Source: Bdellovibrio bacteriovorus str. Tiberius (GTDB lineage Bacteria > Bdellovibrionota > Bdellovibrionia > Bdellovibrionales > Bdellovibrionaceae). From it: DNA of 64,000 nt. This document shows, one piece after another, positions 25,644 to 34,190 of this stretch. The notes under the pieces are model-generated. The model had not been told where the DNA came from, searched no databases, and saw only the letters and a list, made by a program, of their open reading frames with translations. The first letter of the stretch is position 1, and every line of letters starts with the position of its first letter. The DNA lies in assembly GCF_000317895.1 (NCBI RefSeq), contig NC_019567.1:2046001-2110000 (forward strand), given 5' to 3'. The position numbers were made by a program, and so were the translations under genes.

Positions 25644-26225
25644 ATGAAATACATCATCGCCGGTACAGACCGTCCCGATTCCAACACTCTTAAAGTTTCC
25701 AAAATTATCCAGGGAATCTATAAAGATCTGGGTGAAGCTGTTGAAATCATCGATCTGAAAGATCTGAAGCAGCATCTGCATGACGACATTCACTATGGAA
25801 AACCTTCTGAAGCTTTGCAGCCATACTTGAACAAGGTTCTTGGCAGCGAAGGTCTGATTGTGGTGTGTCCTGAGTACAATGGCTCTATGCCGGGCATTCT
25901 GAAGTACTTCATTGATCACTTGAAGTTCCCAGAGTCCTTCGAATATCGTCCGGTTTGTTTTGTGGGTTTGGGCGCGATGTTTGGCGCGCTTCGTCCGGTG
26001 GAACATCTGCAAGGGGTTTTCGGATACCGCAATGCCTTTATCTTCCCGGAACGCGTCTTTATGATGAATGTCTTTAAGATCATCAATGCTGAAGGGCAGT
26101 TGACGGACGAGTTGATGAAGTCCCTGTTGGTCAAGCAAGCCAAAGGATTCCAGAAGTTCACAGAGGCTTTGAAAGCCTATAAACTGGATGCGAACTCGTT
26201 TATTGAGAGTAAGAAGTCGACGTAG
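25644..26225 (+). CDS. NADPH-dependent FMN reductase family protein
   Basis: This 193-residue flavodoxin-fold protein has the family motif CPEYNGSMPGILKYFIDHL, where the flavin ring is bound, plus an N-terminal IIAGTDRPDSNTLKVSK phosphate-binding segment and a VGLGAMFGALRPVEHLQ loop. Members reduce FMN, quinones or azo dyes using NAD(P)H. The SD AGGAG lies 7 nt before the ATG. A possible -35/-10 pair (TTGTGT, 17 nt, TATATG) ends at 25621. No neighbouring gene points to a specific substrate. Confidence 0.9.
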   Translation: MKYIIAGTDRPDSNTLKVSKIIQGIYKDLGEAVEIIDLKDLKQHLHDDIHYGKPSEALQPYLNKVLGSEGLIVVCPEYNGSMPGILKYFIDHLKFPESFEYRPVCFVGLGAMFGALRPVEHLQGVFGYRNAFIFPERVFMMNVFKIINAEGQLTDELMKSLLVKQAKGFQKFTEALKAYKLDANSFIESKKST

Positions 26226-26337
26226 GTTGTCGGCTCGCGATCAATCTGTCATGAACGCGGCCCTCAAAGTAGATCAATCCCAGGATCAAGAGGGCTGCCA
26301 AAAACCATTTCGAGCGAAAAAGCGCATTCCGTGCCAT
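26200..26337 (-). CDS. Possible 45-residue single-pass membrane protein
   Basis: A short frame from ATG 26337 to TAA 26200 encodes a basic N-terminus (ARNALFRSK), one hydrophobic helix (WFLAALLILGLIYFE) and a polar tail. The charge pattern is that of a small inner-membrane protein. It overlaps the 3' end of the flavin reductase gene by 26 nt on the other strand. Only a weak SD (GAGACC) is visible. It occupies most of the coding space in an otherwise empty 306-bp gap. Confidence 0.4.
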   Translation of the reverse strand: MARNALFRSKWFLAALLILGLIYFEGRVHDRLIASRQPTSTSYSQ

Positions 26338-26531
26338 AGATCTATGGTCTCAAAAAGCTCAAAATAAAGGCAACTGAACTTCCTGTAATGTAGTCAATAC
26401 GCGTCAAATCTTCATGGGGACTGCTGACAACGGTAGGGATCTTATCTAGACTAAAACCTTGTTTCGACAACTTAGACGGGGTCTTTTCTATCGAAAATCC
26501 GGGTCATCACAAAAATAATTCCAATGTTTTA

Positions 26532-28397
26532 ATGCTCGCTTTAGGCGCCCTTGGTGTGGTGTTTGGAGATATCGGCACAAGCCCCCTTTACGCCATGAAG
26601 GAGTGTTTCGGTCACTACGGCCTGGCACCCACGCCTGAGAACGTGATCGGGATTCTGTCTTTGATTTTCTGGACCCTGGTTCTTGCGATTTGTATCAAGT
26701 ACATGGCGTTCGTCCTCAGAGCAGACAATAAAGGCGAAGGTGGAATTCTTTCGTTGATGGCTTTGGCTGTGCGCAGCCAGCACTCTAAGGATGTTTCGCG
26801 CCGTCGCTGGGTCATGACAATTGTCGGTCTTTTTGGGGCCGCGCTTTTGTATGGTGATGGAATTATCACTCCGGCGATCTCGGTCCTTTCGGCGATGGAA
26901 GGTCTGACGCTGGTGGCTCCACAATTCCATCCGTATATTATTCCGTTAACGATCTTTGTGATGAATGCTTTATTCTTGATGCAGAAATACGGCACAGCTC
27001 GTATTGGCGTTGTTTTTGGACCGATTCTTCTGATCTGGTTCACAGTGTTGGGGTTGCTGGGTATTCGCGGGATGGCTGAAAATCTACATATCTTCGAAGC
27101 TTTGCTGCCACACCATGGAATCGAGTTCTTAATAAATAACGGAATGGCCGGATTCCTGGTGTTGGGTTCTGTGTTTCTGGTCGTGACGGGTGGCGAGGCC
27201 CTTTATGCGGATATGGGTCACTTTGGTAAAAGGCCGATCCGTCTGGCGTGGTTCTTTGTGGCTTTGCCGGCGCTGATATTGAATTACTTCGGTCAGGGTG
27301 CTTTGCTTTTGAATAATCCCGAAGCGGTTTCAAACCCATTCTACATGCTTGCGCCCAAGTGGGCGTTGCTTCCGATGGTCATGCTGTCCACGATGGCAAC
27401 GGTGATTGCCTCTCAAGCCTTGATCACAGGGGTGTTCTCAATCACGCGTCAGGCGATCCAGCTGGGATTCTGTCCTCGTGTGAACATCATCCATACCTCC
27501 AGTCAGGAGATCGGACAGATCTATATCCCGATCGTGAACTGGTCCATGTTCATCGGTGTCATCTGGTTGGTATTGACGTTTAAAACATCAAGCAATCTTG
27601 CTGCGGCTTACGGAATAGCAGTCACGGGTGCGACAACAATCACGACAATCCTGGCCTTTGAAGTGGCCCGTCAAAAATGGAAGTGGAGTCTGTTGAAAGC
27701 TTCCGCCATCTTTGGCAGTTTCCTGGTGATGGATCTGGCCTTCTTTGGTGCCAACGTTCATAAGATCCCGCATGGTGGTTGGGTGCCACTGATGATTGGC
27801 GCGATCATTTACCTGTTAATGACGACCTGGCAAAAAGGGCGTCAGATTTTGTTCCGACGTCTTAAAGAACGTTCCATGCCGATTGAGGACTTCTGTCAAA
27901 AGCTTCTGCGTGAGCCGCCTCTGCGTGCGCCGGGCACGGCGATTTATATGGCGGGTGACCCTTGGGGTGTGCCAGCGCCGTTGCTGCACAACATGAAACA
28001 TAACAAGGTTCTGCATCAGCGCGTGGCGATTCTGACCATTCAGACCAAGGAAGTTCCGTTTGTTTCCAAACGTGATCGTATTTCCATTCAGGAAGTCATT
28101 CCCAATATCTATCGCATTATTGCCAACTACGGCTTTATGGAAATTCCCAAGATGAAACATATTCTTGAGGCCTGCCGTCAGCGTGATATCAACTTTAACG
28201 TGAATGAAACGACCTTCGTTTTGGGTCGTGAAACCATCATCGCAGAAAAAGGACCCAACCGTCCGGGCGAAACCGGCATGGCGCACTGGCGTGAACGTCT
28301 GTTTGCGATCATGTCCAAGAATGCCCAGCGACCGACAGCCTTCTTCCGCATTCCACCGAATCAGGTGATTGAAGTCGGAATTCAGGTCGAGATTTAA
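26532..28397 (+). CDS. kup: Kup-family potassium uptake protein
   Basis: The 621-residue protein has twelve predicted membrane helices followed by a cytoplasmic domain of about 180 residues and matches KUP potassium:proton symporters from the first helix on (GVVFGDIGTSPLYAMKECFG). The ATG at 26532 has no SD, and the family normally has about a dozen residues before this helix. The frame is open upstream (codons for SIENPGHHKNNSNVL) but contains no ATG, GTG or TTG, so the true start may be non-standard. The last 4 nt overlap the convergent patatin gene. Confidence 0.93.
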   Translation: MLALGALGVVFGDIGTSPLYAMKECFGHYGLAPTPENVIGILSLIFWTLVLAICIKYMAFVLRADNKGEGGILSLMALAVRSQHSKDVSRRRWVMTIVGLFGAALLYGDGIITPAISVLSAMEGLTLVAPQFHPYIIPLTIFVMNALFLMQKYGTARIGVVFGPILLIWFTVLGLLGIRGMAENLHIFEALLPHHGIEFLINNGMAGFLVLGSVFLVVTGGEALYADMGHFGKRPIRLAWFFVALPALILNYFGQGALLLNNPEAVSNPFYMLAPKWALLPMVMLSTMATVIASQALITGVFSITRQAIQLGFCPRVNIIHTSSQEIGQIYIPIVNWSMFIGVIWLVLTFKTSSNLAAAYGIAVTGATTITTILAFEVARQKWKWSLLKASAIFGSFLVMDLAFFGANVHKIPHGGWVPLMIGAIIYLLMTTWQKGRQILFRRLKERSMPIEDFCQKLLREPPLRAPGTAIYMAGDPWGVPAPLLHNMKHNKVLHQRVAILTIQTKEVPFVSKRDRISIQEVIPNIYRIIANYGFMEIPKMKHILEACRQRDINFNVNETTFVLGRETIIAEKGPNRPGETGMAHWRERLFAIMSKNAQRPTAFFRIPPNQVIEVGIQVEI

Positions 28398-29533
28398 TCT
28401 TCATGGAGCAGGCGCAAAACCTGCTCTTTGACGTTCATGCCGTCCTTGTATCCTATTTCAATCAAATCCGTGGAATAGGATTTTTCAAACAACAGAAAGC
28501 TTGCGATCTCGCTGGCTTCCTGCAAAGTCCCCAGACCCCGCAGCAGATAACGAATCATCGGCGGCAGGTTTTCAGTTTTCATCGAGGCGACTTCACCCAG
28601 ATCCACTGATGGGGAAATCCACAGGTGTTTCACAGGTTTTACCGACACATTATCAAGTTCACTGGCAGCAATTTTCTGCAGATTTAAATTAATCCTTTCA
28701 ATGCGTTCTATGTCGGCTTCCAGACCATCCATCATAACCGTGTTCAGAATCACACTGACGACCCGGGCAATGGACGGGGACTCGTGAGTGTTTACTTTTT
28801 GCGAGGCAAAGCAGATGTCCTGTTTCTTGCGAACACCGATGGCAATCAGTTTGCGCGCCCCCATATAAATCGCCGGCGCACAAGGGGACTGGTTGCGAAT
28901 ACTGCCATCTCCGAAGAATCGTCCGTCCACCGTGGTGGCGGGAAAAAGCAACGGGATAGAGGCTGAAGCCATCACATGTTCTGCAGTGATCTTTCCGGCA
29001 ATACCCACTTTGCGCACACGGGTCCAGGTGGGGATTTTTTCTTCCCCTTGAATGAAAGTGACAGTGGAGGTTGTGAAATAGTCCAGCGCTGAAATCGCCA
29101 CCGCACGGAATCGTTTGGCGTCGATGTTTTTTTGAATATTGCCGAAATCACAGTTTTTTCTGATCAGTTCGTGCAGCGGTTTTGTTTCCAGCAAAGATCG
29201 ATGAGGCGAAGATTTTTTCATTCCGCCCATGGACAGATCCATCAGCCACTGAATGCCGCCTTTTGATAACGAAAAAATATCGCTGACATAAACTTGCTCG
29301 GCGCTGATGCCGGTCCAGAGCTCGGTGAGTTTGGCTGTCGCAGCACCAATGTGGCAGTTGTCGGCAGTCGTCAGGAAAGCTGTGTTGATGGCGCCCGCAC
29401 TGACGCCGGTGTAATAGGAAAAAGGATAAGCAATGCCTTCCTGGCGGCTGATTTCAGCCAGAGCGTTGATGACTCCTGCCTGGTAAGCGCCGCGGGCTCC
29501 GCCGCCTGATAAAACAAGACCGAGGGATGACAA
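28394..29533 (-). CDS. Patatin-like phospholipase
   Basis: All patatin motifs are present: the oxyanion loop GGGARG, the nucleophile elbow GVSAG and the DGS of the Ser-Asp dyad. These enzymes hydrolyse acyl esters of phospholipids; in a predator they may act on prey membranes or on its own lipids. No signal peptide is visible. I favour a TTG start at 29533 behind AAAGGGGG. The frame can extend to a GTG at 29647, adding 38 residues with a CPRC motif but no SD. The C-terminal 120 residues are family-typical helices. Confidence 0.88.
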   Translation of the reverse strand: MSSLGLVLSGGGARGAYQAGVINALAEISRQEGIAYPFSYYTGVSAGAINTAFLTTADNCHIGAATAKLTELWTGISAEQVYVSDIFSLSKGGIQWLMDLSMGGMKKSSPHRSLLETKPLHELIRKNCDFGNIQKNIDAKRFRAVAISALDYFTTSTVTFIQGEEKIPTWTRVRKVGIAGKITAEHVMASASIPLLFPATTVDGRFFGDGSIRNQSPCAPAIYMGARKLIAIGVRKKQDICFASQKVNTHESPSIARVVSVILNTVMMDGLEADIERIERINLNLQKIAASELDNVSVKPVKHLWISPSVDLGEVASMKTENLPPMIRYLLRGLGTLQEASEIASFLLFEKSYSTDLIEIGYKDGMNVKEQVLRLLHED

Positions 29534-29963
29534 GGTGGCCCCCTTTCTTTTGTCTTTGATTTTAAGAGGCAACAGACAGCGTGGACAGACGTTTTCTGGA
29601 CTTGCAGAAAAATACAGATAAGCGATACTGAAGTCGAACAAGGCCACAGTAATCTTTATTCGGTTGCTGGTCCCATTGAAGGGAAACCTGCCTTGTAAAA
29701 GGGAGTCAGATCGACTCCCTTTCTATTTTGTCTGAACGATGCAGTTCACGGCTCCATCCAAATGAAAAAGAATTGAAACTGCGCCCCTTTGGTATTCCTT
29801 GAGTGCTAAGGAGTGCTTTGAATGCAATGTGCCCCGAAAGTCCTGACGATTGGATTTAGGGAGAGGTTTTCTTTTCTGTGTTGATCTCTGTTACATTATG
29901 CGGGAAAGTTTTGATGGTTAACAGTGAAGCTAAACAACGGGAATTGCGAAGGAGAAAATGCAA
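29534..29963. other. Intergenic region between patatin and YceI genes
   Basis: Divergent genes are separated by 430 bp. Apart from the possible N-terminal extension of the patatin frame (to 29647) it contains a strong terminator-like hairpin (listed separately) and the YceI promoter region with no clear -35/-10 pair. A terminator between two divergent starts implies some other short transcript, perhaps a small RNA, in this space. Confidence 0.4.
29698..29728. terminator. Terminator-like hairpin
   Basis: AAAGGGAGTC (29698-29707), loop AGATC, GACTCCCTTT (29713-29722), followed by CTATTTT. The A/T flanks on both sides would let it work in either direction. No annotated gene ends here. Confidence 0.6.
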
Positions 29964-30554
29964 ATGTTTAAAACTGTTTTGGCTGCGTTCGTATTGGTAG
30001 TGGCTGCTCATGCACAAGCGGCTGATGTTTATAAAATTGATACTAAAGCCAGCTCTGTGGCATGGAAAGGCACTAAAAAAGTGGGCGAATCCCACAATGG
30101 TGGCATCTCCGTAAAAGAGGGCGAAGTGACTGTTGATAAAGGTCAGTTGACCGGTGGTAACGTGGTTGTTGACATGACTACGATCACAAATGCTGACGTG
30201 AAAGATGCAGGCTACAACAAGAAGCTTGTAGGTCACTTGTCCACTGAAGATTTCTTCAACGCAGGCAAGTTCCCAACTTCCACTTTTAAAATCACTTCCG
30301 TAGCTCCATCCAAAACCAAAGGTGAAGTTTTGGTAAAAGGTGAATTCACTATGATCGGTGGTACTCACCCGATCGAGTTCCCTGCAAAAGTGACTGTTGA
30401 TAAAGGTGTTGCAACTGGTGAAGCTGTTGTGAAAATCGACCGCACTAAATGGGGTCTGAAATACGGTTCTGGCAACTTCTTCAAAGAACTTGCTGGCGAC
30501 AAAATCATCAACGACGAGTTCGAATTGACTTTGAAACTTGTTGCGAAAAAATAG
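29964..30554 (+). CDS. YceI-family periplasmic lipid-binding protein
   Basis: A signal peptide (MFKTVLAAFVLVVAAHAQA) precedes a YceI lipocalin-like barrel: YKIDTKASSVAWKGTKKVG, FPTSTFKITSV, FTMIGGTHPIEFPAKV and DRTKWGLKYGS. YceI proteins bind isoprenoid or other lipids in the periplasm. SD AAGGAG lies 9 nt before the ATG at 29964 and only 3 nt before an ATG two codons earlier, so the later start is preferred. Repeated preferred codons suggest high expression. A strong terminator follows. Confidence 0.92.
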   Translation: MFKTVLAAFVLVVAAHAQAADVYKIDTKASSVAWKGTKKVGESHNGGISVKEGEVTVDKGQLTGGNVVVDMTTITNADVKDAGYNKKLVGHLSTEDFFNAGKFPTSTFKITSVAPSKTKGEVLVKGEFTMIGGTHPIEFPAKVTVDKGVATGEAVVKIDRTKWGLKYGSGNFFKELAGDKIINDEFELTLKLVAKK

Positions 30555-30580
30555 TTTTCTTTTATAAAGACAAACTTGAA

Positions 30581-30612
30581 AAGGCATCACGGGTTTCGTG
30601 ATGCCTTTTTTA
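30581..30612 (+). terminator. Rho-independent terminator after the YceI gene
   Basis: GGCATCACG-GGTTT-CGTGATGCC followed by TTTTTTATT. The stem is preceded by an A-run, but the bestrophin stop codon overlaps its 3' end, so it may serve both convergent genes. Confidence 0.85.
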
Positions 30613-31530
30613 TTAGTTGAACACGAACTGACCTTGTCCGTGTTTTTGGTGCGGGATTTTTTCTCCGCGCATTTCCTGTACGCTGACCTCGATGGTTTCG
30701 CACATTTGATTTAATGCCAGGTCATTGTCCTCAGTCCCAAAGGGCTCTTCAATCTGATTCACGATCGCATCCAAAGCCATAAAGGTGTAAGCCACAAATG
30801 TACAGATCAACGGGGTCATCCAGCCAATGCTGTCCATCAGTCCAAACGGCAAAAGCACGCAGTAAATATAAACCGTGCGATGCAAGAGCACGGCGTAAGG
30901 ATACGGGATCGGGGTGTTGGCGATGCGCTCACAGCCCCCGACAATGTCAGACATGTCGTTCAGGTTCTTGTCGAACATGCCGGCCGTGATGCTGTCGATA
31001 CGCCCGGCATTCTTTTGATCCTGAACCCATTGGCCTAAATGACGTAGCAGCACCGCGGGTTTGTATTCCGCCTTGGACAGCTCCGTCGTCAGTTCCGGAG
31101 TCAGGCGTTGCAAGTCAGCCATGGCGTCGGTTTTGCGCAGCTGGTGTTTGGTGCAATAAGCAAAGGCGATGATCAGCTGCAGGAATCGGCGACTTTCCGT
31201 GTGATTGGCGTCAAGGCCTGTGAATGTCAGCGCTTGCCGGGTCAGGGATCTGGAAACATTCAGCAGCGATCCCCACAGCTTACGCCCTTCCCAGAAACGG
31301 TCATAGGCGGCCGAATTGCGAAACCCCAAAAAGATCGCCAGGGCAATCCCCATCAAAGTGAACGGCGTGGGGTTCAGAGAGACTTTGACTGAAAAAAACA
31401 CGCCGTGAAAGTAAATCACCAGCGCAGAAAGAATGAAGATAAAAATCAGGCGCGGCAGAATCTCGGGCAGAACCGAGCCTTTCCACACCAACAGCATTTT
31501 AAACCAGTTGTATTTGGGCCGAATGACCAT
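30613..31530 (-). CDS. Bestrophin-family channel protein
   Basis: The 305-residue protein has four hydrophobic segments and bestrophin signatures: the RPKYNWFKMLLVWKGSVLPEIL start, the LGFRNSAAYDRFWEGRKLWG stretch after the second helix, and NTPIPYPYAVLLHRTVYIYC. Bacterial bestrophins form pentameric ion channels. I chose the ATG at 31530 with GAGGTG eight bases upstream; a GTG three codons earlier lies in the SD itself. It is a single-gene unit converging on the YceI gene. Confidence 0.9.
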   Translation of the reverse strand: MVIRPKYNWFKMLLVWKGSVLPEILPRLIFIFILSALVIYFHGVFFSVKVSLNPTPFTLMGIALAIFLGFRNSAAYDRFWEGRKLWGSLLNVSRSLTRQALTFTGLDANHTESRRFLQLIIAFAYCTKHQLRKTDAMADLQRLTPELTTELSKAEYKPAVLLRHLGQWVQDQKNAGRIDSITAGMFDKNLNDMSDIVGGCERIANTPIPYPYAVLLHRTVYIYCVLLPFGLMDSIGWMTPLICTFVAYTFMALDAIVNQIEEPFGTEDNDLALNQMCETIEVSVQEMRGEKIPHQKHGQGQFVFN

Positions 31531-31696
31531 CGTGAACACCTCGATGAAATAAGCCTAGGCCCCCGGGGAATGTCTGTCAAAGAGCTGAGCGACAGGGGGC
31601 GCAAAGTGTTCGAACCGGGGTGGAGTGTTTTGTTCTGAGACGCGTTTCACAGTGAGAATAAGAAAGGATTTCCGGCAGTTCCGCTGTTTATGCTCT

Positions 31697-31712
31697 TGGC
31701 GAAGCCTTTGCA
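31697..31712 (+). promoter_or_regulatory. Weak sigma-54-type promoter candidate
   Basis: TGGCGAAGCCTTTGCA has GG and GC at the correct -24/-12 spacing and TTGCA intact, but lacks the ACG that usually follows TGGC. It lies 40 nt before the ATG of the lipoprotein gene. Weaker than the two other candidates in this window. Confidence 0.3.
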
Positions 31713-31751
31713 CTTTCAAAGTTCGAAGTCCATCGAACAAGGAGTGGCTAA

Positions 31752-32357
31752 ATGAAGAAAACCAAAATGATCTTTGCAGCTTTGCTGGCAGGCAGTCTGA
31801 TGACCGCGTGTGCGAAGAAGGATTCTGAATTTGCCGCCCGCTATGCGAAAAACAAAATGGGTGCAAGTGTTGTCGATGGAGCAAAGACCCAGGAAGCTGG
31901 CGAACAAGCCGCAGCTCAAGGGCTGGAAGCCGACATCGTGGGGGTTAAACGATACTGGACACCGCAAGGGCAGCCAGGCCCCCGCGTGGTGATGGCGACC
32001 ATTTTGATTAATAACACCGAGTTCCCGGTGACCAGTCATCACTATAGCACCGAAATCGTGGATGGCAGTGTGGATGTGAACGGCTACAACGTTCGCTATC
32101 ACGCGATGTGTGGCAATGATGAGTGCAATCCTTATTATGCCGCGATGGAAGTTTATCAGAACGGGCGCATCGTGATTCAGGAAGGTATTCGCATTTACTT
32201 TGATAAAACCAAACCCGAGCATCAGGATCTTTATCAGTGGCTTTCTCCGGGCAATGAATTGCCTTTGCTGGGCTCAAGCCAGACGGATCCTCGTGGCATG
32301 GTCGGGTACCTGAATCAGGCGGTCACAGGTGGCAGTTCTTCCAGCCTGATTAAATAA
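31752..32357 (+). CDS. Putative lipoprotein of unknown function
   Basis: A basic signal peptide with lipobox LMTAC (C20) leads to a mature part of about 180 residues. A helical, Ala/Glu-rich segment comes first, then a beta-rich domain with RVVMATILINNTEFPVT and a Cys pair CGNDEC. No family is recognised. The mature N-terminus lacks Asp at +2, so outer-membrane sorting is likely by the general Lol rule. It stands alone between the bestrophin gene (divergent) and a convergent small gene. Confidence 0.78.
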   Translation: MKKTKMIFAALLAGSLMTACAKKDSEFAARYAKNKMGASVVDGAKTQEAGEQAAAQGLEADIVGVKRYWTPQGQPGPRVVMATILINNTEFPVTSHHYSTEIVDGSVDVNGYNVRYHAMCGNDECNPYYAAMEVYQNGRIVIQEGIRIYFDKTKPEHQDLYQWLSPGNELPLLGSSQTDPRGMVGYLNQAVTGGSSSSLIK

Positions 32358-32373
32358 GAATTCAAATAACAGA

Positions 32374-32664
32374 CTATTTTAAGGAAGAGTCCCGCAAGGC
32401 ATTCTTCCTTTTTTCGTTTTGGATTTCCAGATCCAGCAATTCGGATAAAAAGCCGTGGCGGCTCTTTACTTGACTGTCGATCTTGGCCAGGCGGGTGGCG
32501 AGGTTGTTAAACAGCCGTTCGATCTCGGAATCGTTTTCCAATCGACCTTCCTCTTCTTTGATTTCTTCAATCAGGCGCTCCACTATAAAGAGGGCTCCGT
32601 TGAGGTTGACTCCGACATCATGCAGAAAAGCCCGTTCACGGCTGAGTTCTTGAGCATCGGCCAT
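32374..32664 (-). CDS. Small helical protein with an H-box-like motif
   Basis: The strong SD AAGGAGG fixes the ATG at 32664, giving 96 residues. The protein is almost entirely helical and charged. Residues 10-30 (ERAFLHDVGVNLNGALFIVER) resemble the phospho-accepting helix of histidine kinases, with H15 followed by acidic D16 and N20. No ATPase or receiver domain is present. It could be a small phosphotransfer or decoy dimerisation domain, but it could also be an unrelated coiled coil. Confidence 0.7.
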   Translation of the reverse strand: MADAQELSRERAFLHDVGVNLNGALFIVERLIEEIKEEEGRLENDSEIERLFNNLATRLAKIDSQVKSRHGFLSELLDLEIQNEKRKNALRDSSLK

Positions 32665-33075
32665 AAGAACCTCCTTCATATTAGTATTCAAAGGTCCCAT
32701 CAGGCCGGCAACTTGTAGGTTTACATGGGCCAAAGTGGCACTGAATTTTCTTCATAGTCTTCTGTCATTAGCACAAGGTGAAAGTGTAATGATACAAAAG
32801 GACACCACCTCATAATGACAAAAATGTCCTCAGATCGAATTTAAGAGCAAATGGCACAAAGTTTTTTTAAATATCCGTCAAGATTTGCTTTGCCGCTCGA
32901 CCAAAGTCATGGCACCTTACTTGCTTATTGGGCTATGTGGCTCCAAATTGGGACCATTTTTGGCACTGAGGATAAAGGAATTATCCGGAGTCCGAATTAG
33001 TTAAATGAAAATTAAACGTCGAAAGACGGATAACAAATTAAGAAACATAATTAACCATTATTGAAAGGGAAAACA
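32665..33075. other. Intergenic region with the sigma-54 promoter and possible activator site
   Basis: The 410-bp space between divergent genes is A/T-rich. It holds the sigma-54-type promoter at 32910 and, about 80-110 bp upstream of it, an inverted repeat AGGACA (32799-32804) and TGTCCT (32825-32830) that would suit an enhancer-binding protein. The leader from the predicted start to the gene is about 140 nt. No short gene is evident. Confidence 0.45.
32910..32925 (+). promoter_or_regulatory. Sigma-54-type promoter
   Basis: TGGCACCTTACTTGCT fits the RpoN consensus TGGCACG-N4-TTGCW with correct GG/GC spacing; only the seventh base differs. Transcription would start near 32936 and run into the outer-membrane protein gene. 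Confidence 0.65.
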
Positions 33076-34053
33076 GTGAAAACACAAATTTTGATGTCAC
33101 TGATTTTGGCGGGGTCTATGGTTGCGGTTTCTGCTCAGGCAGAAGAACAAAACCAAAATGCAAACACTAGCACTGTAAAAGTGTCTGATGTTCAAAAGTC
33201 TGAAGAGAAAAAAGAAGACATCGATCAAGAGATCACGAATGCTCGTATGCGTTCTGAACTTGGTTCCAAGTCTCAATGGTCTTTCAAATCCAGCCTTGGT
33301 TACAACGGCGGCTCTTTGCAAAAACCTTTCGATTCTATCCGTCCTAACTACCGCGCTTCTGCGACAATCGAGTCTTTGACTGCTTTGTCCGGTAACGTAG
33401 GTGTTAACTACCGTGTATCCAAAGGTGGTAACCTTTCTTTCGGTACTGGCGTAGTTATCATGGCTCCACTTGAAGGCGATATCACTAAGGATTTCCAAGA
33501 TCCACGCGCTTCCAGAAAAGGTGCTGATGTAAAACGTACTCAAGTTTCCACTCCATACATGGACTACAGCCACGGTTACCGTGCAATGGACATGCAGATG
33601 ATCTCCAGCGTGACTTACTCTCACTACACTGAAGAAGATCAAACTGATTACTACAACCTGATGGGTAACCTGTCTGTAAGCCAAACTGTGCTTGCTGATT
33701 TCGGTGATTCCAAATGGCAGGGTGGTGTGTCTTTGTCTCTTGATAAAGATATCGCTAAAGGCTCCTTCTCTGTTGCTGGCGATTCTCGCTATGACTACGG
33801 TGTAGGTCTGTTCCCGTTTGCTGAATACGCTTTCAACGACGACTACTCTTTCAGAACAGTATTTGGTTACTTCCAATTTGCTAAGTACGAAGAGCAGGGC
33901 GACCTGATCCAAATGGAGCCATACCAGTCTGTTGGTGTTGGTATCTCCGTTACTCGTGACATCTACGTTTATCCAAACGTACAGTTCACTCCTAAAGACA
34001 TCCGTTCTGACAGAACAAACGTAGCAGTTTCTGCTAACTTGAACTTGTTCTAA
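33076..34053 (+). CDS. Outer-membrane protein, probable beta-barrel
   Basis: I place the start at the GTG at 33076 (AAAGGGA six bases upstream) rather than a TTG five codons earlier. A signal peptide ends in VSAQA. A coiled, charged linker with EEKKEDIDQEI follows, then about 265 residues of amphipathic strands ending NLNLF, the BAM signal. Codon choice is strongly biased, implying a very abundant protein. No pore family is recognised. The gene has a sigma-54-type promoter and its own terminator, so it is a regulated single-gene unit. Confidence 0.85.
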   Translation: MKTQILMSLILAGSMVAVSAQAEEQNQNANTSTVKVSDVQKSEEKKEDIDQEITNARMRSELGSKSQWSFKSSLGYNGGSLQKPFDSIRPNYRASATIESLTALSGNVGVNYRVSKGGNLSFGTGVVIMAPLEGDITKDFQDPRASRKGADVKRTQVSTPYMDYSHGYRAMDMQMISSVTYSHYTEEDQTDYYNLMGNLSVSQTVLADFGDSKWQGGVSLSLDKDIAKGSFSVAGDSRYDYGVGLFPFAEYAFNDDYSFRTVFGYFQFAKYEEQGDLIQMEPYQSVGVGISVTRDIYVYPNVQFTPKDIRSDRTNVAVSANLNLF

Positions 34054-34077
34054 TTCCTGAACGAAATTAGGAAAATT

Positions 34078-34108
34078 AAAAGGCTGCCCCTCGGGGTGGC
34101 CTTTTTTA
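34078..34108 (+). terminator. Terminator after the outer-membrane protein gene
   Basis: AAAGGCTGCCCC-TC-GGGGTGGCCTTTTTT forms a long GC stem with a U-run, about 25 nt after the stop. Confidence 0.85.
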
Positions 34109-34151
34109 TTTCTTAAATATAAAGACGTTCATGCTGGACGTTTTGGAAAAT

Positions 34152-34184
34152 AAAAAACCCGCTTTTATGAGCGGGTTTTGTTTT
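34152..34184. terminator. Bidirectional terminator
   Basis: AAAACCCGC-TTTTATGA-GCGGGTTTT with A-run before and T-run after. It ends the M23 peptidase gene on the minus strand and can back up the upstream + strand terminator. Confidence 0.8.
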
Positions 34185-34190
34185 TAAGAT

